Positions 42,089 through 51,024 of a stretch of 64,000 nucleotides of DNA are shown one piece after another; within the stretch, counting starts at the first letter, position 1, and the number at the start of each line of letters is the position of its first letter. Origin of the DNA: Streptomyces sp. NBC_00582 (GTDB taxonomy: Bacteria > Actinomycetota > Actinomycetes > Streptomycetales > Streptomycetaceae). The notes beneath the pieces were generated by a model, which was not told the DNA's origin, did not search any database, and saw nothing but the letters and a program-made list of their open reading frames with translations. A program made the translations under genes and the position numbers. The DNA is taken from assembly GCF_036345155.1 (NCBI RefSeq), contig NZ_CP107773.1:248001-312000 (forward strand), in the 5' to 3' direction.

Positions 42089-43021
42089 ATGTGCGGTCTG
42101 TTCGGAGTTATCCGCAACCAGACCTGTGACCCCACTCGCGCGACCATCATGTGCGTTGCCCTGGGCCAGCTGGCCGAGGAGAGGGGTAAGGACTCGGCAG
42201 GGCTGGCATTCGCCACCTCCGCGACCAAGAAGCTGGACCGGCGCCCGGTCACCAACCGTCGCGACGTGACGGCGGGCGGCTGGCGGATCATCAAGGGAGC
42301 GGGCCGGTTCCGCGACGTGTGGAAGCCCGCCTACAACAGCGCGCTCGACGCGGCTCCGGTCGCTCTCGGACACACCCGCTGGGCGACCCAGGGCGGGACG
42401 ACCCTGGTCAATTCCAGCCCGTTGCAGGTGGGTCAGCTCATCGGCACGCACAACGGAGACGTGGACACCTGGCCGCTCCGGTCGGACTTCGGTCTCCCGC
42501 GTCCGACCGGGGGTACCGACACTGAGGTCCTGTACCAGGCTCTCGATCAGGCGGGCGGGGTCATCCTGCCCACCCTCGACGTCCTGGAGTCCACCGTGGG
42601 CCGGGCTGCGCTGGTGTGGACCGACCGGCGTTGGCCGCAGCTGGTCATGCTGGCGCGCACGGCGGTGAGCCCGCTCTCTGTCGCTGTCGACACGGACGGA
42701 AACCTCTATTGGGCGTCCAACCCCGGGTGGTTCGACAAGGCCGCCCGTGCGGCGGACGTCTCCATCACGGAAGTCCTGATGGTTCCGGAGGGAACGCTGA
42801 TGATGGTGGACTACTCCTCGGGGGCTCCGGTCCCGATCGACCAGCGGAAGTTCACCGCGACGGCCCGTGCCAAGGACGACCGTCTGGCGCACATCGTCGC
42901 CTACCGGGGCTTCAGCCTGGATGACCAGCTGGCCGACGAGGAGGTGTGTGGCCACCGGACGCTCCGGGAGCCCCAGCGGTCGCGGTCCGTGCCGCCGACG
43001 CTCTGGCTCTCGCCCAAGTAA
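42089..43021 (+). CDS. Class II glutamine amidotransferase
   Basis: The product is 310 residues and begins MCGLFGV, so Cys2 becomes the N-terminal nucleophile of a GAT-II (Ntn) fold. Further marks are HTRWATQGG (about residues 93-101), GTHNGDVD and GGTDTEVLYQAL. It lacks the synthase half of GlmS or PurF, so it is a stand-alone glutaminase that would give ammonia or a glutamyl group to a partner. The likely partners are the three amidoligases, which converge on it. The ATG has AAGGAAC upstream. Confidence 0.88.
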   Translation: MCGLFGVIRNQTCDPTRATIMCVALGQLAEERGKDSAGLAFATSATKKLDRRPVTNRRDVTAGGWRIIKGAGRFRDVWKPAYNSALDAAPVALGHTRWATQGGTTLVNSSPLQVGQLIGTHNGDVDTWPLRSDFGLPRPTGGTDTEVLYQALDQAGGVILPTLDVLESTVGRAALVWTDRRWPQLVMLARTAVSPLSVAVDTDGNLYWASNPGWFDKAARAADVSITEVLMVPEGTLMMVDYSSGAPVPIDQRKFTATARAKDDRLAHIVAYRGFSLDDQLADEEVCGHRTLREPQRSRSVPPTLWLSPK

Positions 43022-43030
43022 GTCCACCGG

Positions 43031-43073
43031 AAAGGGGCTGGGGCACCGCATGTTGCGGTGCCCCAGCCCCTTT
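43031..43073. terminator. Bidirectional 20-bp terminator
   Basis: The arms 43031-43050 and 43054-43073 pair perfectly over a TGT loop, starting with AAA and ending with TTTT. It lies ten bases past the amidotransferase stop and 14 bases past the amidoligase A stop, so it ends both converging operons. Confidence 0.95.
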
Positions 43074-43086
43074 TCCCGTTGAGCAC

Positions 43087-44712
43087 TCAGTACTGGCCGT
43101 TGTGCCAGCGGGTGCCGGCGAACAGCGCGGTGACCTGCGCTCGGTTCTCCTCCCGGCTGAAGATCCGGTCCACCATGCTGCGGAACGACCGCGTGGTGTT
43201 GGACCACGCCTCGCCGGTCAGCCGCCCACGGTGGCCGGCCGCAGCCGCGGCCTGGCGGTGGTGCCCGACGCGTTGCCGCGGCGGCGGCGCCGTGGTCCCA
43301 GCCTCCCGCAGGGCGGCGTTCGTCAGGCCGAGCGACACGTTGACCTGCGCCTGGATGGTCCCCGGATCCAGCGATCCGTCCCACATCCGGAACTCGGCGT
43401 GGTCGCTCTCCCTCCCGTTGACGGACTGGAAGTTCAGTCCGATGTGGTGACTGTTGTTGTACCGCTGGACGGCCGAGACCGAGGTGTAGGGGCTCGACGG
43501 CTGGTTGTTGGGAGTGCACCACTCCAGGCCGCGGTGATTGTCGCTGGCCGGGTTCTGGGCGATCCGGTAGATGACGTCCTCGTACCCGGCCACGGTGTTA
43601 ATCAGCTGGTTGTGATTGGCGACGGTGTGGTCGTAGTCGGGGACGGCGACGTGGACATGGCCGCCGGTGCGGGCGCTGGCGATGCCTCCGTTGCGCTGGA
43701 CGATCTCGCACACCTGGGCCAGGTTGTTCCACGTCTGCGGCTCGTCGTAGAGAATCGGCGAGACGATCTCGCCGGCGACGGTACCGTCTCTCTCCAGCCG
43801 CCAGGCGTTCGGGGCGTCGGTGTATCCCGCGTGCTGTGATGCGTGCCATCCATGCATGTGCGGGTCTGGCGCGATGCCGGCTGCGTGCAGTTCGCGGGCG
43901 ATCCGCTGGTTGGCTTCCTGCCGCGCGGAGTGAGACATCGACGAGGGGTAGTCGAACTCGATCTCGACTCCGAAGGCACGCCCGCCTTCGCGCGCGCCCA
44001 GGCCGCCGGTGGCATTCTCCGTCAGGTACGGCACCAGCGCCTCGCCTGCCGCCCTGCGCTCGCGGGCCTGGTCATACGCCTCCTGGAAGGCGTCCATGTC
44101 TTCTGAGTAGGAGCGCACCGCGGGTTGGGCCGCCCGCTCGGCACGGGCCTGGTCCTGGGCGGCGATCGAGGCGGCATGTTCGGCCGCCACCTCGTCCAGG
44201 ACCTCCTGAGCGGCGGCCCGGTCGATCGCCGAGCGGCCGCTCGCGCCGAATTGCTCCTGCACCAGGTTGGCCACCGCGGCCTGGTGGGAGCAGGTGCCGT
44301 CCTCGTCACCGGCGTGCATGTCGCCGCCAGTGCACCGCAGGCTCTCCGGGCTCACCTGGATCTGGCCGTCCGGGCCGCGGGTGACCCGAACGTCGCCCTC
44401 GATGAAGTGGCGCCCGTCCTCGTCGGAAACGCTGGCACCGAGGTTGACCAGGGCATCTTGCTCGTCGGTCACCTGTCCTTGGATGGTGTCCGGGTTGCGC
44501 GGCAAAAACAGCAGGTGGTCATCACCGCTGACCACGTAGTTCTGCAGAATCGGCTCGTCGACCCGACTGGTGTCGACGAAGCGCACCTCAGCGCGCTCCG
44601 GCCGCTCCTCAATGGTCAGCGGCGCAGCCTCAGCGACGAGCGTGTCCGTGCCCCGCGTCGGCGCGACACTGTGGTGCTGATGATCTATTCGGCTTCCCGA
44701 CCCCACGTTCAT
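43087..44712 (-). CDS. Amidoligase family protein A
   Basis: The product is 541 residues. It starts MNVGSGSRIDHQHH, then a unique acidic and beta-rich N-terminal region, then a coiled helix region. The amidoligase domain (COOH-NH2 ligase with glutamine-synthetase-like fold) shows FGVEIEFD, GEIVSPILYDEP, TGGHVHVAV and HAEFRMWDGSLDP. The Glu residues of EIEFD and GEIVSP are expected to bind metal and ATP. Such enzymes join an amine to a carboxyl group. The ATG overlaps the previous stop (ATGA). It ends the long operon from 54979. Confidence 0.87.
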   Translation of the reverse strand: MNVGSGSRIDHQHHSVAPTRGTDTLVAEAAPLTIEERPERAEVRFVDTSRVDEPILQNYVVSGDDHLLFLPRNPDTIQGQVTDEQDALVNLGASVSDEDGRHFIEGDVRVTRGPDGQIQVSPESLRCTGGDMHAGDEDGTCSHQAAVANLVQEQFGASGRSAIDRAAAQEVLDEVAAEHAASIAAQDQARAERAAQPAVRSYSEDMDAFQEAYDQARERRAAGEALVPYLTENATGGLGAREGGRAFGVEIEFDYPSSMSHSARQEANQRIARELHAAGIAPDPHMHGWHASQHAGYTDAPNAWRLERDGTVAGEIVSPILYDEPQTWNNLAQVCEIVQRNGGIASARTGGHVHVAVPDYDHTVANHNQLINTVAGYEDVIYRIAQNPASDNHRGLEWCTPNNQPSSPYTSVSAVQRYNNSHHIGLNFQSVNGRESDHAEFRMWDGSLDPGTIQAQVNVSLGLTNAALREAGTTAPPPRQRVGHHRQAAAAAGHRGRLTGEAWSNTTRSFRSMVDRIFSREENRAQVTALFAGTRWHNGQY

Positions 44713-45251
44713 TCCCCCCGCACGTTCGGCGGCAGCGCACCCTGCTCGGCCGCCAGGTGGATCACACCGGCCTGGTGGAGCGAAACCAGCAGGCTCCACT
44801 CGTCATCGGGCTCGATCCAGATCAGCGCCTCATCCGGCCCCTCGGGACGAGGCAGCCGACCGGCCGGCTTGTAGAACGTGGTCACCAGGACCAGCGGGAC
44901 GGGGGCATCCCAGCGGCTGACCACCGGGGGCGTGTCCCGCGGGGCGAGAATCGCCTGCTGCTGCTCGGGGCTGCACTGCGCGAACTCTTCCGACGCCGCG
45001 AGCGCGGCCTGCAGCTGCACCTGGAGGCGCAGGGCCAGCCGGATGCGTGCGGCAGCCTTCTCCTTCGGGCTGATGAGTTCGGGGTATTCCGGGATCAGGC
45101 CTTCCATGAGCTCGGTCGGGGTGTCGGAGTAGCCGCGCCAGCTACCGCCGTCGTAGATCATCTCGAAGACGTAGTTGCTGCCGTTGTCCTTCTTCGGAGG
45201 GTCCAGCGGAGTGGCGGCGGAAGAGGCGTTGCGGGTGCGGATGAAGGTCAT
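44709..45251 (-). CDS. Hypothetical protein between amidoligases
   Basis: The product is 180 residues, acidic, of unknown family. It has an N-terminal basic stretch (MTFIRTRNASSAATPLDPPKKD), then a mixed alpha/beta body with FEMIYDGGSWRGYSD, a helix (AAARIRLALRLQVQLQAAL) and DEWSLLVSLHQAGVIHLAAEQG. The ATG follows GGAG by five bases, and the stop overlaps amidoligase A. It could be a partner or substrate-presenting protein of the ligases; the sequence does not say. Confidence 0.65.
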   Translation of the reverse strand: MTFIRTRNASSAATPLDPPKKDNGSNYVFEMIYDGGSWRGYSDTPTELMEGLIPEYPELISPKEKAAARIRLALRLQVQLQAALAASEEFAQCSPEQQQAILAPRDTPPVVSRWDAPVPLVLVTTFYKPAGRLPRPEGPDEALIWIEPDDEWSLLVSLHQAGVIHLAAEQGALPPNVRGE

Positions 45252-45267
45252 GGCATCTCCAGGGGGA

Positions 45268-46818
45268 TTAGTGCCGCTGCCAGCGGGTCTGTTGGAACAG
45301 AGCGGTTGCCTGCGCCTTATCCTCAGGGCGCTGGAAGAGCGAATCGACCATCCGCCGGAAGTCCGCGGTGGTCGTGCGCCAATCGTCACCGGACAGCCGC
45401 CTACGTTGTCCGACGCCGGCCTGGCGCCGCTGCTCGAGATGGCTGCCCAGCTGCATGCGCGTGCCCGGGACGGTGGTGTCGCCCCGAACGGCCGCGGCCG
45501 CCATGCCCAGGGAGAGCTTGACCTGCGTCTGGATCACAGAAGGGTTGAGCGATCCGTCCCACAGCCGGAACTCGCCGTGCGCGCTCTGCCCGCCGCGCCG
45601 CGCGCCGCTCAGGTTCACGGCCATGCCGTGGTACGACTCGATCTGCGAGATTGCCGTATACCCCTGCGACGGGACCGGGTTGGGACGGCACCAGCGTGTA
45701 CCGCGGTGTTGATTGCCCTCGGAAGCGGGGTTCTGGGCGAGCCGATACAGCACGTCCTCGTGGGCGGCGTACGTCTGCATGAGCCGGGTGTGGTTGGCAA
45801 CGTCGTGGTCGTAGTCGTGCATACCCACGTGGACATGGCCGCCTGTGCCGAACGAGGCTCGGCCGCCGTTTCGCTCGATGATCTCGCAAGCAGTCGCAAG
45901 GTTCTGCCAGGACTGGGGCTCGTCGTACAGGATCGGCGAGACCAACTCGCCGGCTACCGTGCAGTCCTGCTCCAGCCGCCATGCGTTCGGCTCGTCGGTG
46001 TAGCCCGCCTCCAACTGGGAGTGGTAGCCGTGCTGCCGTGCCGTGCGGGACAGGCCCGCATCGCGCAGTTCACGGCCGATGTTCTGGATGGCCTGTCGGC
46101 GGTCGACGCCGGGGTCGATGTCGAACTCGATCTCGACACCAAACCCACGTCCGCCCTCACGCGCCCCAAGTCCGCCGGTGGCGTTCTCCGTCATGTACGG
46201 AACGACCTGCTCCCCGCGCTCCGCTCGCTCCCGCGCGGCCTCGTAGTCTCGCTGGAAGGCATCGAAGTCGTCGGTGTAGCTGACAGATTCGTTGGCCGGC
46301 CATTGCTCGCGAGCCTGCTCCTGGAGCGCCGCGGCCGCCTGATGCTCGGCCGCGACCTCGTCCAGGACCTGCTGAGCGGCCGCCCGCTGGACCGCACGGT
46401 CATCGGGGGAGAGACCCGCATCGGGCGGAACTTCACGCTGAGCGGGGACTCCGTTGCTGAGCGCTGAACGGAGAGCGTCAATCGCTTCGGGGGTGGCCAG
46501 AGTCGAGTCGGAGCTGGCCTGACGTATTCCTCCCTCGTCGTCTTCGGGCTCGGCGTCCGTGATGAGCCCGTGCCCGTTCCACAGGTCGTACTCGCTGCGA
46601 AGCCGCTCGCGCAGACCCCAGTACTCCAAGGCCTCTTCCGAGGTGGCGGCTCCGTTGTTGGCCTCCCAATCGGCCTGGATCTGCAGGGCACGGTCGATCA
46701 GTTCGCGCTGTCCCTCGGGCATGAGGTCGACCCCAGTGGCAGGGGCCTCGACGGTGAGCCCTGCCGCGGTGGTGGCGACGAGGTGGTGCTGGTGGTCGAT
46801 TCTGCTGCCGGATCCCAT
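45268..46818 (-). CDS. Amidoligase family protein B
   Basis: The product is 516 residues, starting MGSGSRIDHQHHLV. A helical N-terminal region of about 200 residues is followed by the amidoligase domain: FGVEIEFD, GELVSPILYDEP, TGGHVHVGM and HGEFRLWDGSLNP. It is closest to C, with the same LVATTA tail after the tag, so the two are recent duplicates. The ATG at 46818 follows AGGAGGG by about nine bases and lies three bases after the stop of the 35-codon ORF. Confidence 0.88.
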   Translation of the reverse strand: MGSGSRIDHQHHLVATTAAGLTVEAPATGVDLMPEGQRELIDRALQIQADWEANNGAATSEEALEYWGLRERLRSEYDLWNGHGLITDAEPEDDEGGIRQASSDSTLATPEAIDALRSALSNGVPAQREVPPDAGLSPDDRAVQRAAAQQVLDEVAAEHQAAAALQEQAREQWPANESVSYTDDFDAFQRDYEAARERAERGEQVVPYMTENATGGLGAREGGRGFGVEIEFDIDPGVDRRQAIQNIGRELRDAGLSRTARQHGYHSQLEAGYTDEPNAWRLEQDCTVAGELVSPILYDEPQSWQNLATACEIIERNGGRASFGTGGHVHVGMHDYDHDVANHTRLMQTYAAHEDVLYRLAQNPASEGNQHRGTRWCRPNPVPSQGYTAISQIESYHGMAVNLSGARRGGQSAHGEFRLWDGSLNPSVIQTQVKLSLGMAAAAVRGDTTVPGTRMQLGSHLEQRRQAGVGQRRRLSGDDWRTTTADFRRMVDSLFQRPEDKAQATALFQQTRWQRH

Positions 46819-46821
46819 GTG

Positions 46822-46929
46822 TCAGGCCCTCCTCACGGTCCGTCGGGTGGTGAGCCGCACAGAGCGGCCGGGGTCGGCGGAGCTTCTGCCGAGGTGATGC
46901 TGGTGGTCGATCCTGCTGCCGGACGCCAT
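46822..46929 (-). CDS. 35-residue ORF with the amidoligase N-terminal tag
   Basis: The ORF begins MASGSRIDHQHHL, the same as the start of all three amidoligases, and then diverges to a basic tail (LTTRRTVRRA). A GGGGG-type ribosome site lies upstream and it sits exactly between amidoligase C and B in the operon. It may be a small peptide product, for example a substrate or targeting tag. It may also be the stump of a fourth amidoligase left by deletion. Too short for domain evidence. Confidence 0.55.
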   Translation of the reverse strand: MASGSRIDHQHHLGRSSADPGRSVRLTTRRTVRRA

Positions 46930-47013
46930 CGGTAAGGCCCCCTTTCGGGTCTTTGTTCGTCCGTCGTCCCCTTAGCGGGTCGGCGGTGTGGCTTGTGGCG
47001 ACGAGTGCGAGCG

Positions 47014-48486
47014 CTACCAGCCCTGGGAGTCGGGCTGTTGCCAGCGGGTGACGGCGTAGAGCGCGGCTGCCTGAGCTCTCTCTTGCCTGCGGTGGAAGAT
47101 CTCGTCGGTGAATCGACGGAAGCTGAGGCTGTTGGCCTCCAGGTCTCCGACGGTGAGCCGCTGATCGGGCCCCCATTCCTGGCGGTGTCGGCCCAGCGAC
47201 ATCGGCTCGCTCCGCCTGGATGCCTGTGGTCCCCCGCGGACTGCTGCGGCCACCATGCCGAGGGAGACGTTGACCTGCGTCTGGATGACGGCGGGATCGA
47301 CCGAGCCGTCCCAAAGCCGGAACTCGCCGTGGTCGCTCCGTTGGCCTCGCGCTGCCGTGAGGTTGACGGCCATGCCGTGCCGGGCACGGCTGTGGACGTC
47401 CGGCAGGGACCGGTAGCCGCCCGAAGGCACGTGGTTGGGCTCGCACCAATCGGTTCCGCGGTGTGCGGAGTCGGGGGCGTTCCGGTTCGCCGCGAGCCGA
47501 AACAGGACGTCCTCGTAGTCGCCGTACATCTGCATCAGACGGTGGTGGTTGGCGACCTCGTGGTCGTAGTCGTGGAGGCCGACATGGACGTGGCCGCCGG
47601 TGCGCTCGCTGGCGCCGCCGCCGTGCCGTCGGACGATCTCGCAGACGGTGGCGAGGTTCTGCCAGGTCTGCGGCTCGTCGTACATGATCGGCGATACGAT
47701 CTCGCCCGCGACGGTGCAGTCGTCCTCCAGGCGCCACGCGTTGGGGGCGTCGGTGTATCCGGCGTACTGCTGGGAGTGGTAACTGTGCATGCGCCTGTCC
47801 CGGGCCAGGCCGGCCTCGTGCAGGTCACGGCCGATGGCACGCAGCGCCTCGTGCTGATCGTCCCAGTCGCCGTCGGTGTCGAACTCGATCTCCACGCCGA
47901 AGCCGCGCCCGCCCTCGCGGGCCCCCAGTCCTCCGGTCGCGTCTTCCAGGAGGTAGGGCACCGCTTGCTCACCCTGGATCTCCCGGTTCCACGCCGCATC
48001 GTGGATCTCGCGGAAGGCCTCGAAGTCCTCCACGAAGCCGGCCTCAGGCTCAGTCGGCCATCGGTCACGGGCCTGCACGGCGAGCGCGGCCGATGCCTGG
48101 TGTTCCTCCAGTACTTCATCCAGGACCTGCTGAGCCGCGGTGCGCTGCAGGGGGATGCCCGCTGGCGGTTCACTGGCCCGGGGCGGGAAGCTGGGGCTCT
48201 CTTCCTCGGCCTCTTCGCGCTCGGCATCCTCAATGAGGCCGTGGCCGTTCCACAGGTCGTGCTCATGTCGGAGCCGATCACGCAGGCCCCAGTACTCCAT
48301 GGACTCCTCGAGCGTGGCCTGCCCGTTGTTCGCCTCCCAGCTGGCCTGGATCTGCAGGGCCTGGTCGATGAGCTCACGCTGCGCCTCGGGCATGAGGTCG
48401 ACCTCGTTGGCTGGGGCCTCGATGGTCAGCCCCGCCGTGGTGGCGACGAGGTGGTGCTGGTGATCGATCCGGCTGCCCGAGCCCAT
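47014..48486 (-). CDS. Amidoligase family protein C
   Basis: The product is 490 residues, starting MGSGSRIDHQHHLV. It has a helical N-terminal region with DLWNGHGLI also seen in B, then the amidoligase domain (FGVEIEFD, GEIVSPIMYDEP, TGGHVHVGL, HGEFRLWDGSVDP). Loops differ from A and B mainly before FGVEIEFD and near the end. The three ligases probably act on different substrates or form a mixed complex. The ATG lies two bases after the DUF4417 stop. Confidence 0.88.
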   Translation of the reverse strand: MGSGSRIDHQHHLVATTAGLTIEAPANEVDLMPEAQRELIDQALQIQASWEANNGQATLEESMEYWGLRDRLRHEHDLWNGHGLIEDAEREEAEEESPSFPPRASEPPAGIPLQRTAAQQVLDEVLEEHQASAALAVQARDRWPTEPEAGFVEDFEAFREIHDAAWNREIQGEQAVPYLLEDATGGLGAREGGRGFGVEIEFDTDGDWDDQHEALRAIGRDLHEAGLARDRRMHSYHSQQYAGYTDAPNAWRLEDDCTVAGEIVSPIMYDEPQTWQNLATVCEIVRRHGGGASERTGGHVHVGLHDYDHEVANHHRLMQMYGDYEDVLFRLAANRNAPDSAHRGTDWCEPNHVPSGGYRSLPDVHSRARHGMAVNLTAARGQRSDHGEFRLWDGSVDPAVIQTQVNVSLGMVAAAVRGGPQASRRSEPMSLGRHRQEWGPDQRLTVGDLEANSLSFRRFTDEIFHRRQERAQAAALYAVTRWQQPDSQGW

Positions 48487-48488
48487 TG

Positions 48489-49622
48489 TTAGGCCCCGTT
48501 CCGTGCGGTGATCGTGCCGTCGGCGAGACCGGCGTAGAAGCGGACGTTGGCGGTGAACAGGTCCTCGGTGCGCGCCTGGGTGTCGACGCGGCCCTCCTCC
48601 GTCATGACCGCGCCGTGACGGGCGTACTGCAGCGGGTTCTGGCTGATCAGGTACAGCCGTCCGGGGAACAGCGCCTTGAGAGTGGCAATGCGGTCAGCGC
48701 GGCTCGCCCCGGTGAGGACCATGGGCAGGTCGGGCGGAAGCGTGGCGGCCAGGTAGGTCAGCCCGGGCACCGCCATTTCCTCCCAGTCGGCCTGGGTGCG
48801 GAAGGTCTGCAGGTTCATGGCGAGGGCGGGCGGGAGGGTGGGGGACTCGTCGAGCCAGTCCAGGTAGCGGTCGAGGTCCTCCAGCCGCAGCCAGTAGATG
48901 TTGGGGACTGCGGTGACCCCTGCGGAGGAGAGCTCGGCGGCGAGCATCAGGTTGCGCCGCATGTTGATCAGGTTCTCGGCGCGGGGCTGATTGAAGTACA
49001 TCGACGCGTTCGGGGTGAGGACGAGGTCCCACTCCTGGGCGGCGAGCATGTCGGCGAAGCCGTCGGCCTTGCGCCGCGTCCAGTAGGCCTCCACGAGCGG
49101 GTCCTCCGCGTAACCGCTGAGGATCGCCTTCTGATCGGGGCGCAGGTCCAGGAACTGGTGGGCGGTCTTGCCCTCCCACCGCGGGAACAACTTGTGCGTC
49201 TTGGGGCTGATGACACGGCGCAGCCCGAGAGCGTAGGCGGGCCACTTCAGCTGGGCGTCGAGCGTACGTACGTCGTGCCCGTCGACCTGCGGGGTGAACA
49301 GGGGCAGGTCGGGAAGGGCTCCCGGTACGCGGAGCCCGGTGAAGTGCATGGTGCCGCCGATGTCCTTCATCCAGGCTTCGCGATCGGGGCGGGTGCCGCA
49401 GCGGATGGGGCAGCGGGTGCAGGCCAGGCCCGGCTCGCTCCCGGGGGCCGGGTCTTCGGCACGGGCACAGCCGCAGTACTCGCAGCTGGAGGTGCAACCC
49501 GAGCAGACGGGCTCGACCGCACGGGGGTTGTCCATGAAGAAGGGGCAGTTGTTGCAGTCGCAGCCGGACGCGGGGGCCGGAACCGGCTGCCCGATTCCGG
49601 GCATGGGCAGGGAGACAGTCAT
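48489..49622 (-). CDS. DUF4417 protein with Cys-rich N-terminus
   Basis: The product is 377 residues. The first 80 residues hold many cysteines (CDCNNCPFF, CSGCTSSCEYCGC, CTRCPIRCG) that could carry iron-sulfur clusters or zinc. The DUF4417 body follows, with DLVLTPNASMYFNQPRAENLINMRRN and AVPNIYWLRLEDLDRYL (in parts). DUF4417 proteins occur on plasmids and phages; function is unknown. The ATG overlaps the parB stop (ATGA). It leads directly into the amidoligase genes, so it may act with them. Confidence 0.78.
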   Translation of the reverse strand: MTVSLPMPGIGQPVPAPASGCDCNNCPFFMDNPRAVEPVCSGCTSSCEYCGCARAEDPAPGSEPGLACTRCPIRCGTRPDREAWMKDIGGTMHFTGLRVPGALPDLPLFTPQVDGHDVRTLDAQLKWPAYALGLRRVISPKTHKLFPRWEGKTAHQFLDLRPDQKAILSGYAEDPLVEAYWTRRKADGFADMLAAQEWDLVLTPNASMYFNQPRAENLINMRRNLMLAAELSSAGVTAVPNIYWLRLEDLDRYLDWLDESPTLPPALAMNLQTFRTQADWEEMAVPGLTYLAATLPPDLPMVLTGASRADRIATLKALFPGRLYLISQNPLQYARHGAVMTEEGRVDTQARTEDLFTANVRFYAGLADGTITARNGA

Positions 49623-50953
49623 GCGACAGTCCTTTCAGCGCCGGCGCTGGTGTGGCGCTGGAGGTCGGTCAGGAGCATGCGGAGTGAGCCCGCGTCGAAT
49701 CGGTGCAGGGTGCGGCCCTCGGCCAGCTGAGAGTTGAGGGCCCGCAGCCCTTCGAGGGCGGAGGCGAGGACGGGCGGGTCGACGGGGTCGGCCGTGTCTT
49801 CCGGCTCATCGCCGACCGGCGCCTCTTTGCCCAGCTCCGTTCCGGCCGCCTGCGCGGAGGGATCCTGCTGGCCGGGCTGCCCGGGTGAGTCGGCAGGGTC
49901 CAAGGCCTCGCGCGTACCGTTCCGTTCGGACGGGATCCACTGACCGGCTTCCTCGATCGCCGCGGAATTGATCTCGCCCTCACCGTTCTCGGGCGTCGGC
50001 CGGGTCAGCGCTGCGGCCCGCTCGGCGTTGGCCTGTTCGTACGAGGTGACCGCAGCAGTGGCAGCGGCCTCGGCTGGCATCTCCGGATTCGTGGCCTGAG
50101 TCCGGGTGGCGGCGGACAGCAGGTCGGTGCGGCCCAGACGCTTGACGGCTTGCCACAACTCGTTGGCGGCTTCGCGGCGGCCGCGGCTGAGTCGGGCCAG
50201 GTTCGTGCGCGCGGCGAGCGCGACCTGGTGCTGGTCCATGTCCGCGGACAGCTCCCGCGGCAGAGTCCGGAAGGCGGCCACGACCTCGCGTGCGCGCCGC
50301 GGGGTGATCTGCAGGCCGAGCCGGCGCAGCACGAGGTTCCACGGAGCGGCGAGGTTGGCGTCGCTGCCGCGCAACTTTTCCAAGGCTTCGAAACGGGCCA
50401 CCGGGTCTTCCAGCCGCTGGATCTCCTCGCTCACCTCGATGCCGGCGTTGTCGAGCTGGGTGCGCAGGATCGCGCTGCGTTCGAGCAGCAGGGCGCCGGC
50501 GAGTTCGCCGGGCTGAAGGTCCTCGCGCGCGAGGTTTTCCACCAGTTGCCAGGTACGGCGGTCCTCATCGCTGATGGGACCCGGGCAGATGACAGCGGGC
50601 AGTTTCTCGAAATGCGGGTTGTCCGGCTGGTTCACAGCGCCCCAGCGGCAGGCGCGGTAGCGGCGCTCGCCGATCACCAGGCGCCGCTGGACACGGTCGT
50701 CGGGGCCGGGCAGCTCCTCCACCAGGACGGGATGGAGAACGCCGACGGCTGAGATCGAGGTGATCAGGTCGGCGAGCCCCTCGGGGCTGGTGCTCGGGCC
50801 GGGGCCACGCCCCTGCACGTCGGTGTAGACGGAGCCACGCATCGGCAGCATCTCGAAGCGACGCTGGCGCAGTTGATCCGAGCTGTCCAGCGCCTCGGCC
50901 AGGCCCAGAACGGCGGGCGTGGGGGCCGACATTTCCTCAACGGCGGTGCTCAT
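49619..50953 (-). CDS. parB: ParB-family partition protein
   Basis: The product is 444 residues. The ParB/Spo0J N-terminal domain is clear: LADLITSISAVGVLHPVLVEEL, RLVIGERRYRACRWGAV (the CTP-binding GERRYRA box) and LVENLAREDLQPGELAGALLL. A helical DNA-binding middle and a long acidic, Pro/Gln-rich C-terminal region follow. No parA is visible in the window. The ATG has AAAGGAGG at good spacing. It stands between the conjugation and amidoligase genes, so its control links partition with the ligase module. Confidence 0.9.
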   Translation of the reverse strand: MSTAVEEMSAPTPAVLGLAEALDSSDQLRQRRFEMLPMRGSVYTDVQGRGPGPSTSPEGLADLITSISAVGVLHPVLVEELPGPDDRVQRRLVIGERRYRACRWGAVNQPDNPHFEKLPAVICPGPISDEDRRTWQLVENLAREDLQPGELAGALLLERSAILRTQLDNAGIEVSEEIQRLEDPVARFEALEKLRGSDANLAAPWNLVLRRLGLQITPRRAREVVAAFRTLPRELSADMDQHQVALAARTNLARLSRGRREAANELWQAVKRLGRTDLLSAATRTQATNPEMPAEAAATAAVTSYEQANAERAAALTRPTPENGEGEINSAAIEEAGQWIPSERNGTREALDPADSPGQPGQQDPSAQAAGTELGKEAPVGDEPEDTADPVDPPVLASALEGLRALNSQLAEGRTLHRFDAGSLRMLLTDLQRHTSAGAERTVA

Positions 50954-51024
50954 CGGCGGAGCCTCCTTTCACAGCTAGTCGTCAGGCGGGGTGCGCCTGG
51001 CCCCGAGGGATGGCGAGTGACAGA

